Positions 1-11,042 of a stretch of 64,000 nucleotides of DNA are shown piece after piece. Each line of letters starts with the position of its first letter. The stretch's first letter is position 1. Position numbers and translations under genes: made by a program. The notes beneath the pieces are model-generated. The model was not told the DNA's origin. It saw nothing but the letters and a program-made list of their open reading frames with translations, and did no database searches. Where the stretch lies: NCBI GenBank assembly GCA_022376465.1, contig JACDTU010000005.1, positions 1,352,001 to 1,416,000 of the forward strand. Direction: 5' to 3'. This DNA is from Cubamyces lactineus. Lineage: Eukaryota > Basidiomycota > Agaricomycetes > Polyporales > Polyporaceae.

Positions 1-760
1 CGAATTAGAGAGAGGAGGTAGAGTGGAAGCGTCAGTGGTCGTGAGGGGTGGTGGTGGTCGTGAGCTCAGAACGGCGCTCGGCTGGTGACGATGCGACGGC
101 GGAGCGATTCGAGCCAAACACGCGCAAGCACCCCCGCACTGCCAGGGCACCCATCTCATCCCAGGGGCTCTGCCTCGGCTCGAATGTTCTGCGCCCGCAG
201 TCGCTGCTCAGCTTCGGGGTCTACGGCCGCAAATAAACATGTTACACATCGCTTGTTGGTCATGTTCTATGACCATCGCTAGTAGGTGGTTGACAAACGC
301 TGACTGGGACAAGCTCGTGTTAAAAGCGTCGTGCAGTTTCCAGTCAAGAGAATGATGTCTTCGGCGAAACCATTTCGAATTCGAATAGCATGCAAACATC
401 CAAGTGTCAAACAGCGAATCATACACAGGGTATCTAACCGTGGCGAGAAAACGAGCGTCGACGTGGAGGAACGAGGGAACCCAAGGCAGAACAATATTCG
501 CCCAGGCACATATACTATGGGGACAGCCTCAAGCTTAAAGCCGTGAGCGCGAGCCGTGAACGTGGGATGTACACCTCAAACAACGAAAGGATAACGATAG
601 GAATCACCGTAAGCGGAGCAGCGACGGTCCCGGGGCGAACAACGACCAAAGGTAAGGTAGGTATGTACACCTGAACTGTCCCAGTGCAACAGAAAATTCC
701 GACCAAGCATACCGTACTGTACGTGCGACGAGCAACGAGTAGTCGCTCAGCCGCACCTCT
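1..760. other. Left-edge region, no gene recognised
   Basis: This stretch lies downstream of the kinase gene that ends at 761 on the minus strand. Only short overlapping open frames occur, on both strands, without family signatures. It probably holds the 3' untranslated region of the kinase gene and perhaps the 5' flank of a gene beyond the window edge. Nothing can be assigned. Confidence 0.5.
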
Positions 761-3700
761 CTACTCCTCTTCGCCTTCGTCTTCTTCCTGAATACCACGG
801 AAGGCCGGACCAGCCCGCCCAGTTGGCAACTGCCGTCGCCCGCCCCGCGGCTCAGCACTTTCCAACGTGTTCTCGCTCGGAAGCGGCGAGCTACGACCCG
901 CAGGTGAAGAGCGGTTCGCCTTGTTGCGCCCGGTCGCCCTTGAGGTCGACGTGCTACCAACAGCCAGCGTAGTCAGGCCTGTAGTTGCCGCCGCACGCTT
1001 CGTCGCTGTCGCCCTAGGGGTCACGCAGCGAGGCGCAGATTGCAGAACAGGGGTCTCCGCCTGCGCGAAAGTTGTGATCGTGCTGCTAGCGGAGGAAGGC
1101 ATCTGTCCCAATCCGCCAACGTACGCCGGACTTTCGTCCTCTTCGTCCACCCAGTCCGACTCATCGCCCAAGCTGAGCGACTGCCTCCCAGAGAACACGT
1201 CACGAATTCCAGAAGGCATTTCGGGTGGGTAAACCGCGAGGACTTCGATGGCAGGGTGCGCCGAACGCGTCTGCCACCCGGGGGGCTCAAGACCCCACGA
1301 CTTCTTCCAGCTAGAGCGGCCTAATGAGTTCAGGTACCCACTGCCCGTCGGATTGGCGAAGGGAGTCTGCCGCTTGTGCGCAACGAATGTAGCAGCAGCA
1401 TGAGCCCGACGAGGAGTCTCATCCAGCGACCGTCTCAGAGCAGCCTTGTGCGGAGAGCTGTTTCTCCGACTGTCAGTCTCGGAGAAGTCGTAGAGAGAAC
1501 CAGGGCGTGAGGAAGCGCGCGAATGCACCGACGACGCAGAGTTGGAGCGTAGATGTGGCGGGCGACTCGGCGTCATCTGGATCTGACGGACCACCCGTGT
1601 CGAGGATCCCGAGCCGCCACGGCGATGGCTTCCCTTTGGCAGAGGCGACGCGGTCCGTCCCATGTACATCGACCCCGCTGAGCTCGCGGAAGGCGATTTG
1701 CGATGCCGGGGATGGTTCACGAAGCTGTGTATCGAGCTTGGGCGTGACATGAACTCCTCGCGCTCGGAATTTGGCGTGTGGCTGCCAAACGACCGCCGAC
1801 TGGGGTCACTACGCTGGCGTGAGACCGACGCAGAGTACGGCGGCGATTCGACGACTGCGTATTGCATCGATGTCGACGAGCGCCGCGAGTTGACGCTGCT
1901 TGACCGTCGTGAGGATACCGAGGCGCGTTTGGCACGATGAGATGTCTTGCCACGCCCTGCAGGAGCCTTGCCACGGCCTCCTGTGCGGCCTTTGACAGTG
2001 CCCCGCCGTTGTGATACAGGGTTCGAGCCTGGGCTGCTGAGGGAGTTGCTGTGGACGAGCGCTTGGGCCATAGCTGGATCCTCCTTCCGCTTCCCCTTGG
2101 GGTCCTCCCTGAACCAGCGCTGGAAAGTAGAGAGCAAGCTAGCACGGTTCCGATGGCCAGACACCACCTTGCTCCCACGAACAGGGATATTAGGCAAGGA
2201 ACTGAGGGTATCCGCCGGTGAGCCAGTGTCGGGCGGCGGTGATTGCTTGCCTGCCATGATCCACGGCGAGCCCATTTGGCCCTGAGAGTGATTGAGGTCT
2301 GAAGGCGGAGGCGTCGATGAGAGTGCACCATCTTTTACGGCGCGCATGGGCGGGGTCTTGACAAGCTTGCTCGAACTGCTTCCATGGGACGAGCGGGGTT
2401 CCTCACCGCTGCCATTCTTTTTCTCCGCTTGCTCTTCTTTTTTGCGCTCCTTCTCCTTTTCGCGCTCGCGCTCCTCTCGTTCCTTGCGCTCTTTCTCCTC
2501 ACGGACGGCCTCCGCAGACTTCTTGCGCACCAAGCCCGCCGCTTCAAGAGCTGTAGTGGCGCGCTGCATGATGCTAACGCTGCCTGCACGGTTCTTACGA
2601 CCCTTGGAACCATGGCTGTCCTTGTCCTTGTCTTTTTCCTTGACACTTCCGCTAGGGGTAGGCGGATGCGACTTCGCAAGGGACTCGGCGATAGAAGGAG
2701 AGGGCGTCAGAAGCGGGTTTGTGGGCGAGCTCGTGCGCGGCGGAGTCGTCGGCCGCTTCGTGACAGGAGCCGTGGGCGTCGCCGGAGTCAGCTGCAGCTC
2801 GGGAGCGGACTGCGCAGGCACCAGCGAAGGCGGGATTGGCATGCGAGCTTCTTTGTGCCTTCCAAGAGAGGCGGCCTTCGAATCAGGGCGCCCCTCGTCC
2901 CCGGCGGGGGCCTTGCGCACAGAATGACTGTGGGAGCGGTCGCGTCGTGTCTCGGGGCGGCGCTCCTCTGACGTCGGTTCGGCGACAGGACGTTCCTCCG
3001 ATGCCTCCGCGGCAGGCTCAGCGGCGGGGCCCTGCACGGCTTCTTCGGCAGCCTTGCGCTCGGCTCTGCGCTTGAGCATCCACCACAAGGCGCCTGTAGC
3101 GTCGCATGCGTCATTGAGGACTGAATGGACTATTTGACCGGTGTCCAGGCCGAGAGCGCTCATAGAGTTCAGGAGATCCCGTTCAAGGGGTGTTGAGAAG
3201 ATGAGTGGAGCAGGCGTGCGTAGGAGGGATGAGAAGTCCTGTGGGGGCAGGGGCACGGCCGGCTTCTCGAAGGTGTTCGGCCCATGTTCGGAGAGGGTGG
3301 ATGAGACGGACCGTCGTTTCGTACGTGCGGGAGTACGTGTCGGGTAGGCTGGAGGGACTTTGGGGTTACTGTCGGAACGAGAACTCGTCTGCCGTTGTGG
3401 AGTCGAGTCGGCAGCGCGGTCGGATGGCGTGTCAGTTTCCTCGGGTACCGTGTCGGGCTTCGGTCCGCTGCTCGAAGTTGACTGCTTGCCTATGAGTTTC
3501 TTGAGGGTGGCTTCACTTGCATTTCGATGGATGGCTTGCATCTCAGAAGGAGTAGGTTCGGGGGCGCCCTCATCGGGGGTAGTGGGAGCTGAGGAGAAGA
3601 ATTCGGAAGAGGCGGAATGGAATGTGGCGTCGGATGCAGAGGACGCAGACAGAGGTTGCGGGTAAAGAGAGGTCGAAGTCTGAAGCTGGGCAGGCGAAGA

Positions 3701-4801
3701 TGGTCTAGATGGTATTGGGAGGCTGCTCTGGGAAGAGTTTCGTTTCGCGAGCTTATTGCCCGCGGTGAACCACGGATGAGTGAGGATCTGCGCGATCGTC
3801 AGCCGTTTTGACGGCTCTACTTGGAGGATGTTCGCAATCAAATCTCGAGATTCTACATTACGCTGTGAGTAATCGCTCAGCCAAAGACGGTTTGTATACT
3901 AACCATCGGAAAGCCACTCCGGATCGTCGTACTCTCCTTTGATTACTTTGTCCCGCATCACGCTTTCGTCGTCGTCGTCAAATGGTAGGGTGCCCGTGAG
4001 CAGTGTATACAGAATCACTCCAAGGGACCAAATATCGACCTCTGGTCATAGTGAGGGCTGAGTTGAGTAACCCTCACTATGAGCAATACAACTAGGACGC
4101 ACCTGGGCCAAGGTACCGCTTGGCCATCAACATCTCGGGAGCGGCATATCCAGTCGTCCCGCAGAAAGTCTCGAGGAGAGATCCCCTCTCGAACTCCCGA
4201 GTAAAGCCGAAGTCACCCAGCTTGACGCGACACCGTTCATCCAGCAGCACGTTCTCCAGCTTCAGGTCACGATGCACTATGCCTTTCTCATGCACATACG
4301 CGACCGCTAAGCAAAGCTGGCCGAACAACACGCGCGTCTCCTCCTCGCTGAGACGGCCCTTCTCGGCGAGGTAGTCGAACAGCTCGCCGCCGGAGCATAG
4401 CTCGGTGACGAGCCAGATATTGGCTTCGGTCGCGATGACTTCGTATAGCTGTGTGACATGAGGATGGTGAAGTTGGCGGTGGTGGTGGATTTCGCGGGTG
4501 AGCGCCGCAGACATGGCCTTCGGGATCTGTTTGATAGCAACGCGGGTGCCGGTCAGGCGATGAACCCCCATCCTGACCTTCCCATATGTGCCTTCGCCCG
4601 CAGCTGTGAGACAGAAGACCGGACGAGCGTGGCGTGGAGCACACCTTCCCCGATGACCCTCCCAAGGGTATAGTTCCCAACGACTCTTATTTTCTGCGAG
4701 GAGAGTTCCTTCCCGAGTTCGTTATACGCGGTTGCGAGCTGGGCCTTGTGGTTCTGGGCCTGTGACACTGAGCCAGTGGGCCGGTGTCCGTTGTGAGCCA
4801 T
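761..4801 (-). CDS. CAMKL-family serine/threonine kinase, KIN4-type, 1291 aa
   Basis: Inferred exons 4645-4801, 4103-4591, 3904-4041 and 761-3852 join in frame to 1291 residues. The kinase domain spans about residues 45-290: glycine loop GEGTYGKV, VAIK lysine at K73, HRDLKLEN at H159-R160-D161, DFG at D179-G181 and the APE motif ending at E205, so it should be catalytically active. The domain ends at HPWF in the fourth exon. The remaining 1000 residues are low-complexity, rich in Ser, Pro, Arg and Thr, with a Glu/Lys/Arg stretch and basic Ser-Arg blocks, and have no recognised domain. The activation-loop sequence and short N-terminus match fungal CAMKL kinases annotated as Kin4 types, which act in polarity and mitotic-exit signalling. 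The subfamily name is inference; kinase identity is certain. The second intron carries a perfect hairpin (see findings). Confidence 0.9.
4042..4102 (-). repeat. Kinase intron 2 with a 12-bp inverted repeat
   Basis: This 61-nt GT-AG intron contains two perfect 12-nt arms, 4046-4057 and 4071-4082, separated by a 13-nt loop. The arms begin only 4 nt from the 3' splice site, and a branch-point-like CTCAAC lies in the loop. Confidence 0.85.
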
Positions 4802-5191
4802 AGCAGTGATTCATGTACAGAGAGCAAAGAGAGAAGGAACGGCGGAGGCTGAGAGCCTCAAAGGAGTAGTTTACAGCGTAGAGAGGAGAGGAGAGAGGAG
4901 AGCGCTCCGGGGAAGCTCAAGCGAGGGGAATCGAATGCAATGCGGAGGAAAGATTGGATTCGCTCTTGCATGCGCCCTGTCCTCGCTCTCAGTGCCTTGC
5001 TGCACGCTCACGTCACAGCACCTGCACGCTTGTCACGCTCACCCCCACACGGCAAGTTCGCAGCATCGTCTCAGCTCGTCCTCCCCCATCATGCCTCGCG
5101 CTCCATCGCAACAGTTCAGACAGGCCGTACAAACTCCAGCATGGCACAAGCAAATACAACAGCAGCATCATGATACAGTCCTATCAAGTCG
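4802..5191. promoter_or_regulatory. 5' flank of the kinase gene
   Basis: About 390 bp between the kinase start codon and the 3' end of the truncated GLE1 copy. It contains a purine run of GA/GGA units near 4880-4902. The part from about 5015 onward is homologous to the region downstream of the full GLE1 gene, so part of this flank was created by the duplication. Two GTCAC pentamers lie near 5010-5035. No TATA box is evident. Confidence 0.5.
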
Positions 5192-6318
5192 TCAACCATG
5201 CGAGACGTCCAGGTTCTCAACGATGCGTTGAATCTCGAGCTGTACCCTCACGCGCGCAGCATTGCCCTCTGGAGATTGGCCGCCAATAAGGCGGCCCTGC
5301 TGCCCATGGTGCCCTACAGTGATGCCCTCGTATATCAGTGCGAGCAGTCGAACCCACTGCTGACCCCACACTTCCTGCGCGAGTATTCCGCCGACGTCCA
5401 AGGCAGCTGTACAATAGATGAGATCTGTCCGTCTGTACTGATTCCATCAACGCGAAGGCTCACCGTATAGAATTTGTGGCGCCACAGAGCTGTCCAGCAA
5501 CTGCGGCTCCTTTAGCATCCGCGAGAGGAATATCCAGTATGTCGGCAGTCGGACGACCATGGCTGGCCCATCGACTACTGGGGTCATTAAGATTTGGAAA
5601 TAGAGTCGCATGATGCCAGAGACCCTGGCTGTGTAGTCCACAAGGCCTTCATTGTGTCCGAGGTACCCTAACGCCTTGCGTCTGGCATCATCACTGAAAG
5701 GCGTCCCATCGATATCCGTGGCCGGAATAATGATGGGAATAGGCCATCCTCCAGCACGTTGACACAGCTTCGCCCAGAACACGTCGGTAAAGCCATCCAA
5801 AGAGCCGAGGAGGTTGACAACGACCTGCGCGAGTGGAATAGCGCTGCGCTTCGCCGCAGAGACTTCGGTCTCCGCTTGCAGAAGGACAGCCTTCGCCAGA
5901 GAGGAGAGGAGAGCGATGTACAATGGCTCGGGATGTGGTTGCGGAGGGCGGATTCCCTCCATGATTTGTAGCGACTAGAGAGCCTAGACATCGTGAGCAT
6001 GTAACTAGGAGTCGATGTACATATGCCACTGACGATCTTCAGGACGGCTTGAGTATCATTCGTGAGCTGTCCTAATCTCAGAGTGAACCCTCGGCGGCCT
6101 ATATTCCACATAGATCTCAAGGTCCCGTCCCCCTTGACGACCTTCATTGGCCCATCCTTGATGGCCTGCGAACGGCGTTGATTAGATCAATTACCCAGAA
6201 CCTCAAAGAAACTCACCTTCAACGTGTCTCTGGCTCGTGTCCAGTCCTCCAAGGCAGTTGTGAAGTTACATCCGTACTTTTCGACATGCTGGGATGTTCT
6301 CGTACAATTGTACGACAT
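5192..6318 (-). CDS. Truncated tandem copy of GLE1, C-terminal domain only, 319 aa
   Basis: Inferred exons 6217-6318, 6034-6165, 5464-5974 and 5192-5406 give 319 residues without stops or frameshifts. From about residue 19 onward it aligns along its full length with the last five coding segments of the neighbouring GLE1 gene, with intron positions and phases conserved, and most residues identical. It lacks the N-terminal region and the long charged coiled coil. The first 18 or so residues come from a 100-bp spacer with no counterpart in GLE1, so the start codon appears to have been acquired at the duplication joint. The C-terminal tail differs from GLE1 by small indels. Intact splice sites argue against a dead pseudogene, but expression is unknown. 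The isolated domain might still bind the Dbp5-type helicase or inositol hexakisphosphate; that is inference. Confidence 0.75.
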
Positions 6319-6606
6319 GGGGGTAATGCAACCGGCGGTGGTGTTGACTCATGAATCTCGCAGACGCGAGCGCAGCAAACACAACCTGCACAGTGCAGGG
6401 GTCCCACACGGCAAGTCAACGTTCGCAGTATCGTCTAGCTCACCTTCATTCGAGTCAAAACCCAACTTCCCTCCATCACCTATCGCAACTATTCAAAGAG
6501 ACTGTACAACCGCCCATACGGCGCGTAGCATTACAATGGTAGCATCATGATAAAATCTCGTAACGTCGTCAATCGTGCAAGGCGTCCGTGCTCTCGCCAA
6601 GGTCCT

Positions 6607-8616
6607 TTAGAACGCGCTCATGATGCGTTCGATCTCGAGCTGTACCCTCACGCGCGCAGCGATGCCCTCTGGGGACTGTCCGCCAATAAGGCGACCCTGC
6701 TGCCCGTGATACCCTACGGTGACGCCCTCGTACATCAGCGCGAGCAGGCGGACCCATTGTTGCCCCCACACTTCGCGCGCGAGCAGTCCTCCGACGTCCA
6801 AGGCAGCTGTACGATAGATTAGATCTATCCATCCCTCTTGATGCATCAATAAGACTTACTGTATAGGACTTGTGGAGCTACAGAACTGTCCAACAGCTGC
6901 GGTTCCTTCAGCATCCGCGAGAAGAACGTCCAGTATCTCGGTAGCCGCACGACTGGATCTAGTGGCTGGTTGACTGGAGTCACCAGGATGTGGAAGTAGA
7001 CTCGCATCATGCCAGAGACTCTGCTCGTGTAGTCCGAAAGACCCTCGTCTTCGCCGCGGTATCCTAGGGCTTTCCTTCTAGCATCGTCACTGAACGGCGT
7101 CCCGTCGGCATCCTTGGCAGGGACGACGATGGGAACGGGCCATCCGCCAGCACGCTGGCACAACTTCGCCCAGAACACGTCGGCGAAGCCGTCCAATGAG
7201 CTGAGGAGATTGGTGGTGACTTGTGCTAGAGGGATAGCGCTGCGCTTCTCTGCGGTAACCTCGGTCTCTGCCTGCAGCAGAATCGCCTTCGCTAGGGATG
7301 AGAGAAGAGCGATGTATACCGGCTCAGGGTGGGGTTGAAGAGGACGAATGATTTCTACTATTTGTTGCGACTAGGTAGAAAGTTGTTAGCACGCAGCCAC
7401 GATCTGAGTCTTTCAAATTACTGACAATCTTTAGGATGGCTTGGGCGTCGTTCGTGAGTTGACCGATCTTCGGAGTGATTGCGCGGCGGCCTGCACTCCA
7501 AATGGATTTCAGAGTCTTATCTCCTTTGACAATCCTCATTGGTCCATTCTTGATGGCCTGTCGATGCTATCAGGGGTCTGAAGTTTGAAACATCATGACA
7601 AGACTTGCCTTCAGCGTGTCTCTGGCTCGTTTCCAGTCCTCGAACGCGGTGGTGAAGCCGAGCGTCTTGCGCTCTTGCTCTTCGGCGCGTTCTCGCTCTG
7701 CTCGTGCACGCTCCGCTTCAGCCTGTTGACGTTTCTCCTCTTCCTCCTTCTCCTTCTGTTTCCGCTTCTCCTCTTCCTCCTTGCGCTTGCGTTCCTCCTC
7801 TTGCCGTTTCTTCTCTTCCGCCTCCCTCCTGATTCTCTCCTCCTCCTCGCGTTTCTTCCGCTCAGCCTCCATCTTCACTCGCGCCTTCTCCTCCTCCAGT
7901 TTGATGACGGAGTCGATGCGCTCCCACAGCTTGCGGTCGCGTTCTTTCCATTGCGTGCGCAACTGGTCCTCTTCCTGCTTCTTCTGCAAGTTCATTGCCG
8001 CGAGATGCATCTGGACTTCCCGCAGCTGCTCCTCGTGGATAGCCGCCAGTTGCTGAGCCGCCTTGGCATGGGCCTGATTACGCTCCTCCCGCTGCTGCAT
8101 ACGATCTTGAGCATGCTTTTGACGAGCGACGCGCTATAGGATGGTCAGGCTTGGCGCCCAGGTTGATGCGGGAGGACATACCCATGCTTCTTGTCGCGTC
8201 TCCTTCTCCCACTCGTCATATGGGTCGTGGTGGTTCACATGCAGCCGGATGGACGCCACTGCATCTTCCATCTTGTACTGCTCCGACAGAGGCCTGTTCC
8301 TCTTTGGTTTCCTGCAGAAACATTAAGGACGTTGCTGGAGCGTATGTACACACGGGATGACCTTACGGCGGGGGAGGGGGCACTTCAGATTCAGATGCAT
8401 AGCAGAAGGAATCGGACGATGTTGAACTCGCGGAGTCCGAGTCTGAGTCCTCTTCCGATGATGTATCAGGGGGCACGCCAAACGTCGAGCGCGGCCTATA
8501 TTGCCTACATGACACGGCTCAAGATTGCAAGCCACCCATTTATCTAACCACACGTACCTCCTAGGCGAGCGGCGCTCCGGTGACGGCGAGGGCGAACGTG
8601 GTACAGCGAATCTCAT
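6607..8616 (-). CDS. GLE1: mRNA export factor GLE1, 561 aa
   Basis: Inferred exons 8558-8616, 8367-8495, 8182-8311, 7609-8133, 7426-7557, 6860-7370 and 6607-6806 total 1686 nt, 561 residues, close to the yeast length. The N-terminus has a short Ser-Pro-Arg segment and an acidic Ser/Asp stretch. Residues about 145-265 form a very charged Glu/Lys/Arg coiled coil. The C-terminal 280 residues are the Gle1 helical-repeat domain, including the conserved QAETEV and PLAQV segments and the KLCQRAGGWP region. In other fungi Gle1 sits on the cytoplasmic face of the nuclear pore and, with inositol hexakisphosphate, activates the DEAD-box helicase Dbp5 in mRNA export. The intron after exon 4 starts with GC rather than GT (GCAAGT). 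The upstream gene at 8986 is divergent. Confidence 0.92.
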
Positions 8617-8985
8617 CTCGTCCGACTCAATCACAAAACGCTGTAAAGCGAGCCACGTGTATCCGAAGCAGCGAGACAGAGGAACGAGGAGCAAGCGATA
8701 GTGAGGAACGACTTGAACTTGTCGAGGCGGACGACAAGCATGAGGCTGCAGCTTTCCGCCACAACGTCTCTCCCACGTGGCTCGCGCGTTTAGACGCGAT
8801 CGCCTTGGGCGCTTTTGGTCCCCTGCAGCCCGGTCCGGGAGCCGGGACTGCTTTGGAGCCTGCATATGCAGCCACTGCAGCTTGTCTTCTTCCCCCCTCC
8901 GGACTTTTGGCTGCGGTTGTCTTCTCACTGTTTGTACTGTCGGGCTAGGGTCTGCATATCTGATTCTTTAGCTTTGGTCTCAAAG
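8617..8985. promoter_or_regulatory. Divergent intergenic region GLE1 / unknown gene
   Basis: A 369-bp interval separates the two start codons, so it must hold both promoters. No TATA box or repeated motif was identified by eye. Confidence 0.5.
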
Positions 8986-10064
8986 ATGGCAGAAGCTATC
9001 CATCCACATGGCAGCCACCTCCCGACTGAACTGCTCAGAGAAGTCGTGCAGCACTACACTCGAATAGTGGCTTGGCGCGAGCCCGAGAATCCGAGGCATA
9101 GCTACAAGCCAAGATGGAGCGACTTCGAGCCTCTTACGCTCGCCTCCGAAGTGTTGCGACAACTTGCATTGGAAGCTTGGTTTGAGGTTTACTTCGCGCA
9201 ATCTCCCGGTGACCTTCTACATGTATGGCCAGAATTTAGCATATGGACTAGGTGAGACTGCCAGATGCTCCATGCTTGCTTACGGTCCACTGAAATCAGA
9301 CTCGAACTTGTAGAGAATTACACTGCGTGGATCTGGGTACAGACCTCAAGATCTGCCCTGTGCAATGGAGTTTGAGAGCGTTCCGCCGCCTGCGCAAGCT
9401 TCGTGTAGACTTCGACCCAGCGCAGTCCAACGCAATGCTGCTCATGCGATTCGACCACCCGCGTCTGATCGCCTCTCGATTACAAGAGCTGGAGGTGCAC
9501 GACATGTCTTGGCCCTCGCCTATGATCATGGGCCTCATCAGCGACGCCTTCCCGGGGCTGCGTGTCCTCAAGCTCTCGCAGGATCTCATCTGGTGCAGCC
9601 TGTGCAATACGTGTTGCTTTCCGACGTTCATAGATCACCCTCCGCAGGAGATTGCGTATGAAAAGGGTGTGGGACTCCCGGTAGGCAGTACGCTAAGTCT
9701 ACTTGAGATTATACCTTACGTGATCTACTTGCAGTTCCATTATGCCCGATTGCTCGCGCCACTACAACATCTGCACACCGTCTGCATAACAATTTCGTAC
9801 GACCTTGGCGGCCTTTCGTCTCTCTTACAAGACAACGATGCGCTATGGAGCGGGGAATGCGACGCTTGCATGGACATGATGTTCTTCGACCTAGATTTCA
9901 AGGCGCAATGGGTGGAAAGAAAGAAGACAATGGACAAGCCCCCGGCTCTCAAGTGCGTGCAATGGCGATTCCGCCACAAGAAGGCAGAAGACGTCTTTGA
10001 GGGACTCGCGGATGAACTTGCAAATGACGATATGGGCGAGGACGAAGAAGAGGACGAGGGATGA
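8986..10064 (+). CDS. Hypothetical protein, F-box/LRR-like architecture, 338 aa
   Basis: Two exons, 8986-9251 and 9314-10064, joined across a GTGAGA...TAG intron of 62 nt. The start begins MAEAIHPHG. The segment LPTELLREVVQHYTR at residues 10-25 resembles the first helix of the degenerate F-box-like motifs common in Agaricomycete multigene families. It is followed by leucine-spaced stretches such as LRAFRRLRKLRVDFD and FPGLRVLKLS that look like irregular leucine-rich repeats. The last 12 residues are almost all Asp and Glu. No catalytic motif is visible. It may be an SCF-type substrate adaptor, but the F-box is weak and that is only a suggestion. Confidence 0.75.
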
Positions 10065-10628
10065 CCCGGACGTGTACATCTTCCTCTGTCTGGGGAAGTC
10101 GGAAAACGGGGGTGCTGGATGCGACGCTGTCTTAATTCAGTTTTCGAGAGTCCGACTCCCACAAACTTCGTGCCTTCGAGGATGCGAACTCCGGCTTTCA
10201 GCTTCAACCGGATTCCTATAGGAACGTACTGCATTGGCATGGACAGCAACTGAATAGTGGGTCGAACTTCCTCCGGCTCACATCTGTACACCGTATTAAC
10301 CTGGTGACGTCCCACGCGGTAGCACGATTCACGCACCACACCGGTCAAACCCACCCAACGTCATTGGCTCGATCACCAGGAGCGCATTGCTCGTCCTCCC
10401 CCACCCAATAGAGCACATCGGTCGTCCGCCTACGGGAGACTAGGTCTCCTCGCTCATGTATTCTCGGACGACCGTTTCTCACCACTCCGCCTCACGAACA
10501 TGACACAGAAGAGCTATCTCAGCAGGTCAATATCATACAACTCCGACATTCCCTCGACGGCTTGTTATACAGGCGTGGTGCTACATCATCTCCGGCAACA
10601 TCTCATGCCCACCGATTCATTTATCTGT
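10065..10628. other. Convergent 3' region with nested inverted repeats
   Basis: 564 bp between two converging genes. It should hold both polyadenylation regions. The only structured element seen is the nested inverted repeat at 10419-10474, listed separately. No credible open frame was found. Confidence 0.5.
10419..10474. repeat. Nested inverted repeats, 10-bp outer and 6-bp inner stem
   Basis: The outer arms CGGTCGTCCG (10419-10428) and CGGACGACCG (10465-10474) are perfectly complementary. Inside them GGAGAC (10435-10440) pairs with GTCTCC (10444-10449) around a 3-nt loop. The element could fold on either strand, because it lies beyond the stop codons of two converging genes. Confidence 0.8.
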
Positions 10629-11042
10629 TCACGTAGACTTGGTGCTGTGTGCGGCATCGTGGGGAGGCTAGTAGTCGAGTCAGGTAAGTGAATCGCATCA
10701 GTTCGGGGGACAAGGGAGACGTACAGCAGACGTAATGCCGAGAGCGCGGGCAAGCGCGTTGAACTCGTCCGTGGTGGGCGTCGCAGCGCCAGTGCAGACT
10801 ATCGCGCACGCAGATCAGTCCGGTCACTTTAGGGAGGATATAGGATCGAAAGCCGACTTACTGTCAATAACGTGCTGCTCAGACTTGCCGATCCTCTGAG
10901 CGACCTGGGCGTACGACAATCCTGGAAGAGCATGGAACCACATTCAGTACACATGGGCTCTCCTCATGATCGACGATGCATCAACCGTACCCTGCTTGTT
11001 CATCGCAGCAGCGAGCGCAGCGCACTGGGGGTTGGGGGCCAT
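10629..11042 (-). CDS. Small helix-turn-helix protein, cyanase N-terminal-like, 74 aa
   Basis: Inferred exons 10991-11042, 10862-10921, 10725-10798 and 10629-10667 encode 74 residues and close at a TGA. Residues about 18-60 form a lambda-repressor-type helix-turn-helix: a helix LSYAQVAQRIG, turn and recognition helix EQHVIDICTG, then TPTTDEFNALARALGI. This is the arrangement of the N-terminal domain of cyanate hydratase. The catalytic C-terminal domain of cyanase, about 70 further residues with Arg, Glu and Ser active-site residues, is absent. None was seen downstream before the convergent neighbour. It is therefore either a DNA-binding or dimerising small protein or a relic of cyanase. All four exons use clean GT-AG borders, which supports a live gene. 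Confidence 0.75.

Noticed and set aside
1717..2331. 204-codon minus-strand frame inside the kinase gene
   Set aside because: It overlaps the kinase tail in another frame and has only low-complexity Arg/Ser sequence.
5192..6318. Calling the second GLE1 copy a pseudogene
   Set aside because: No stop, frameshift or broken splice site was found; it is truncated but intact.
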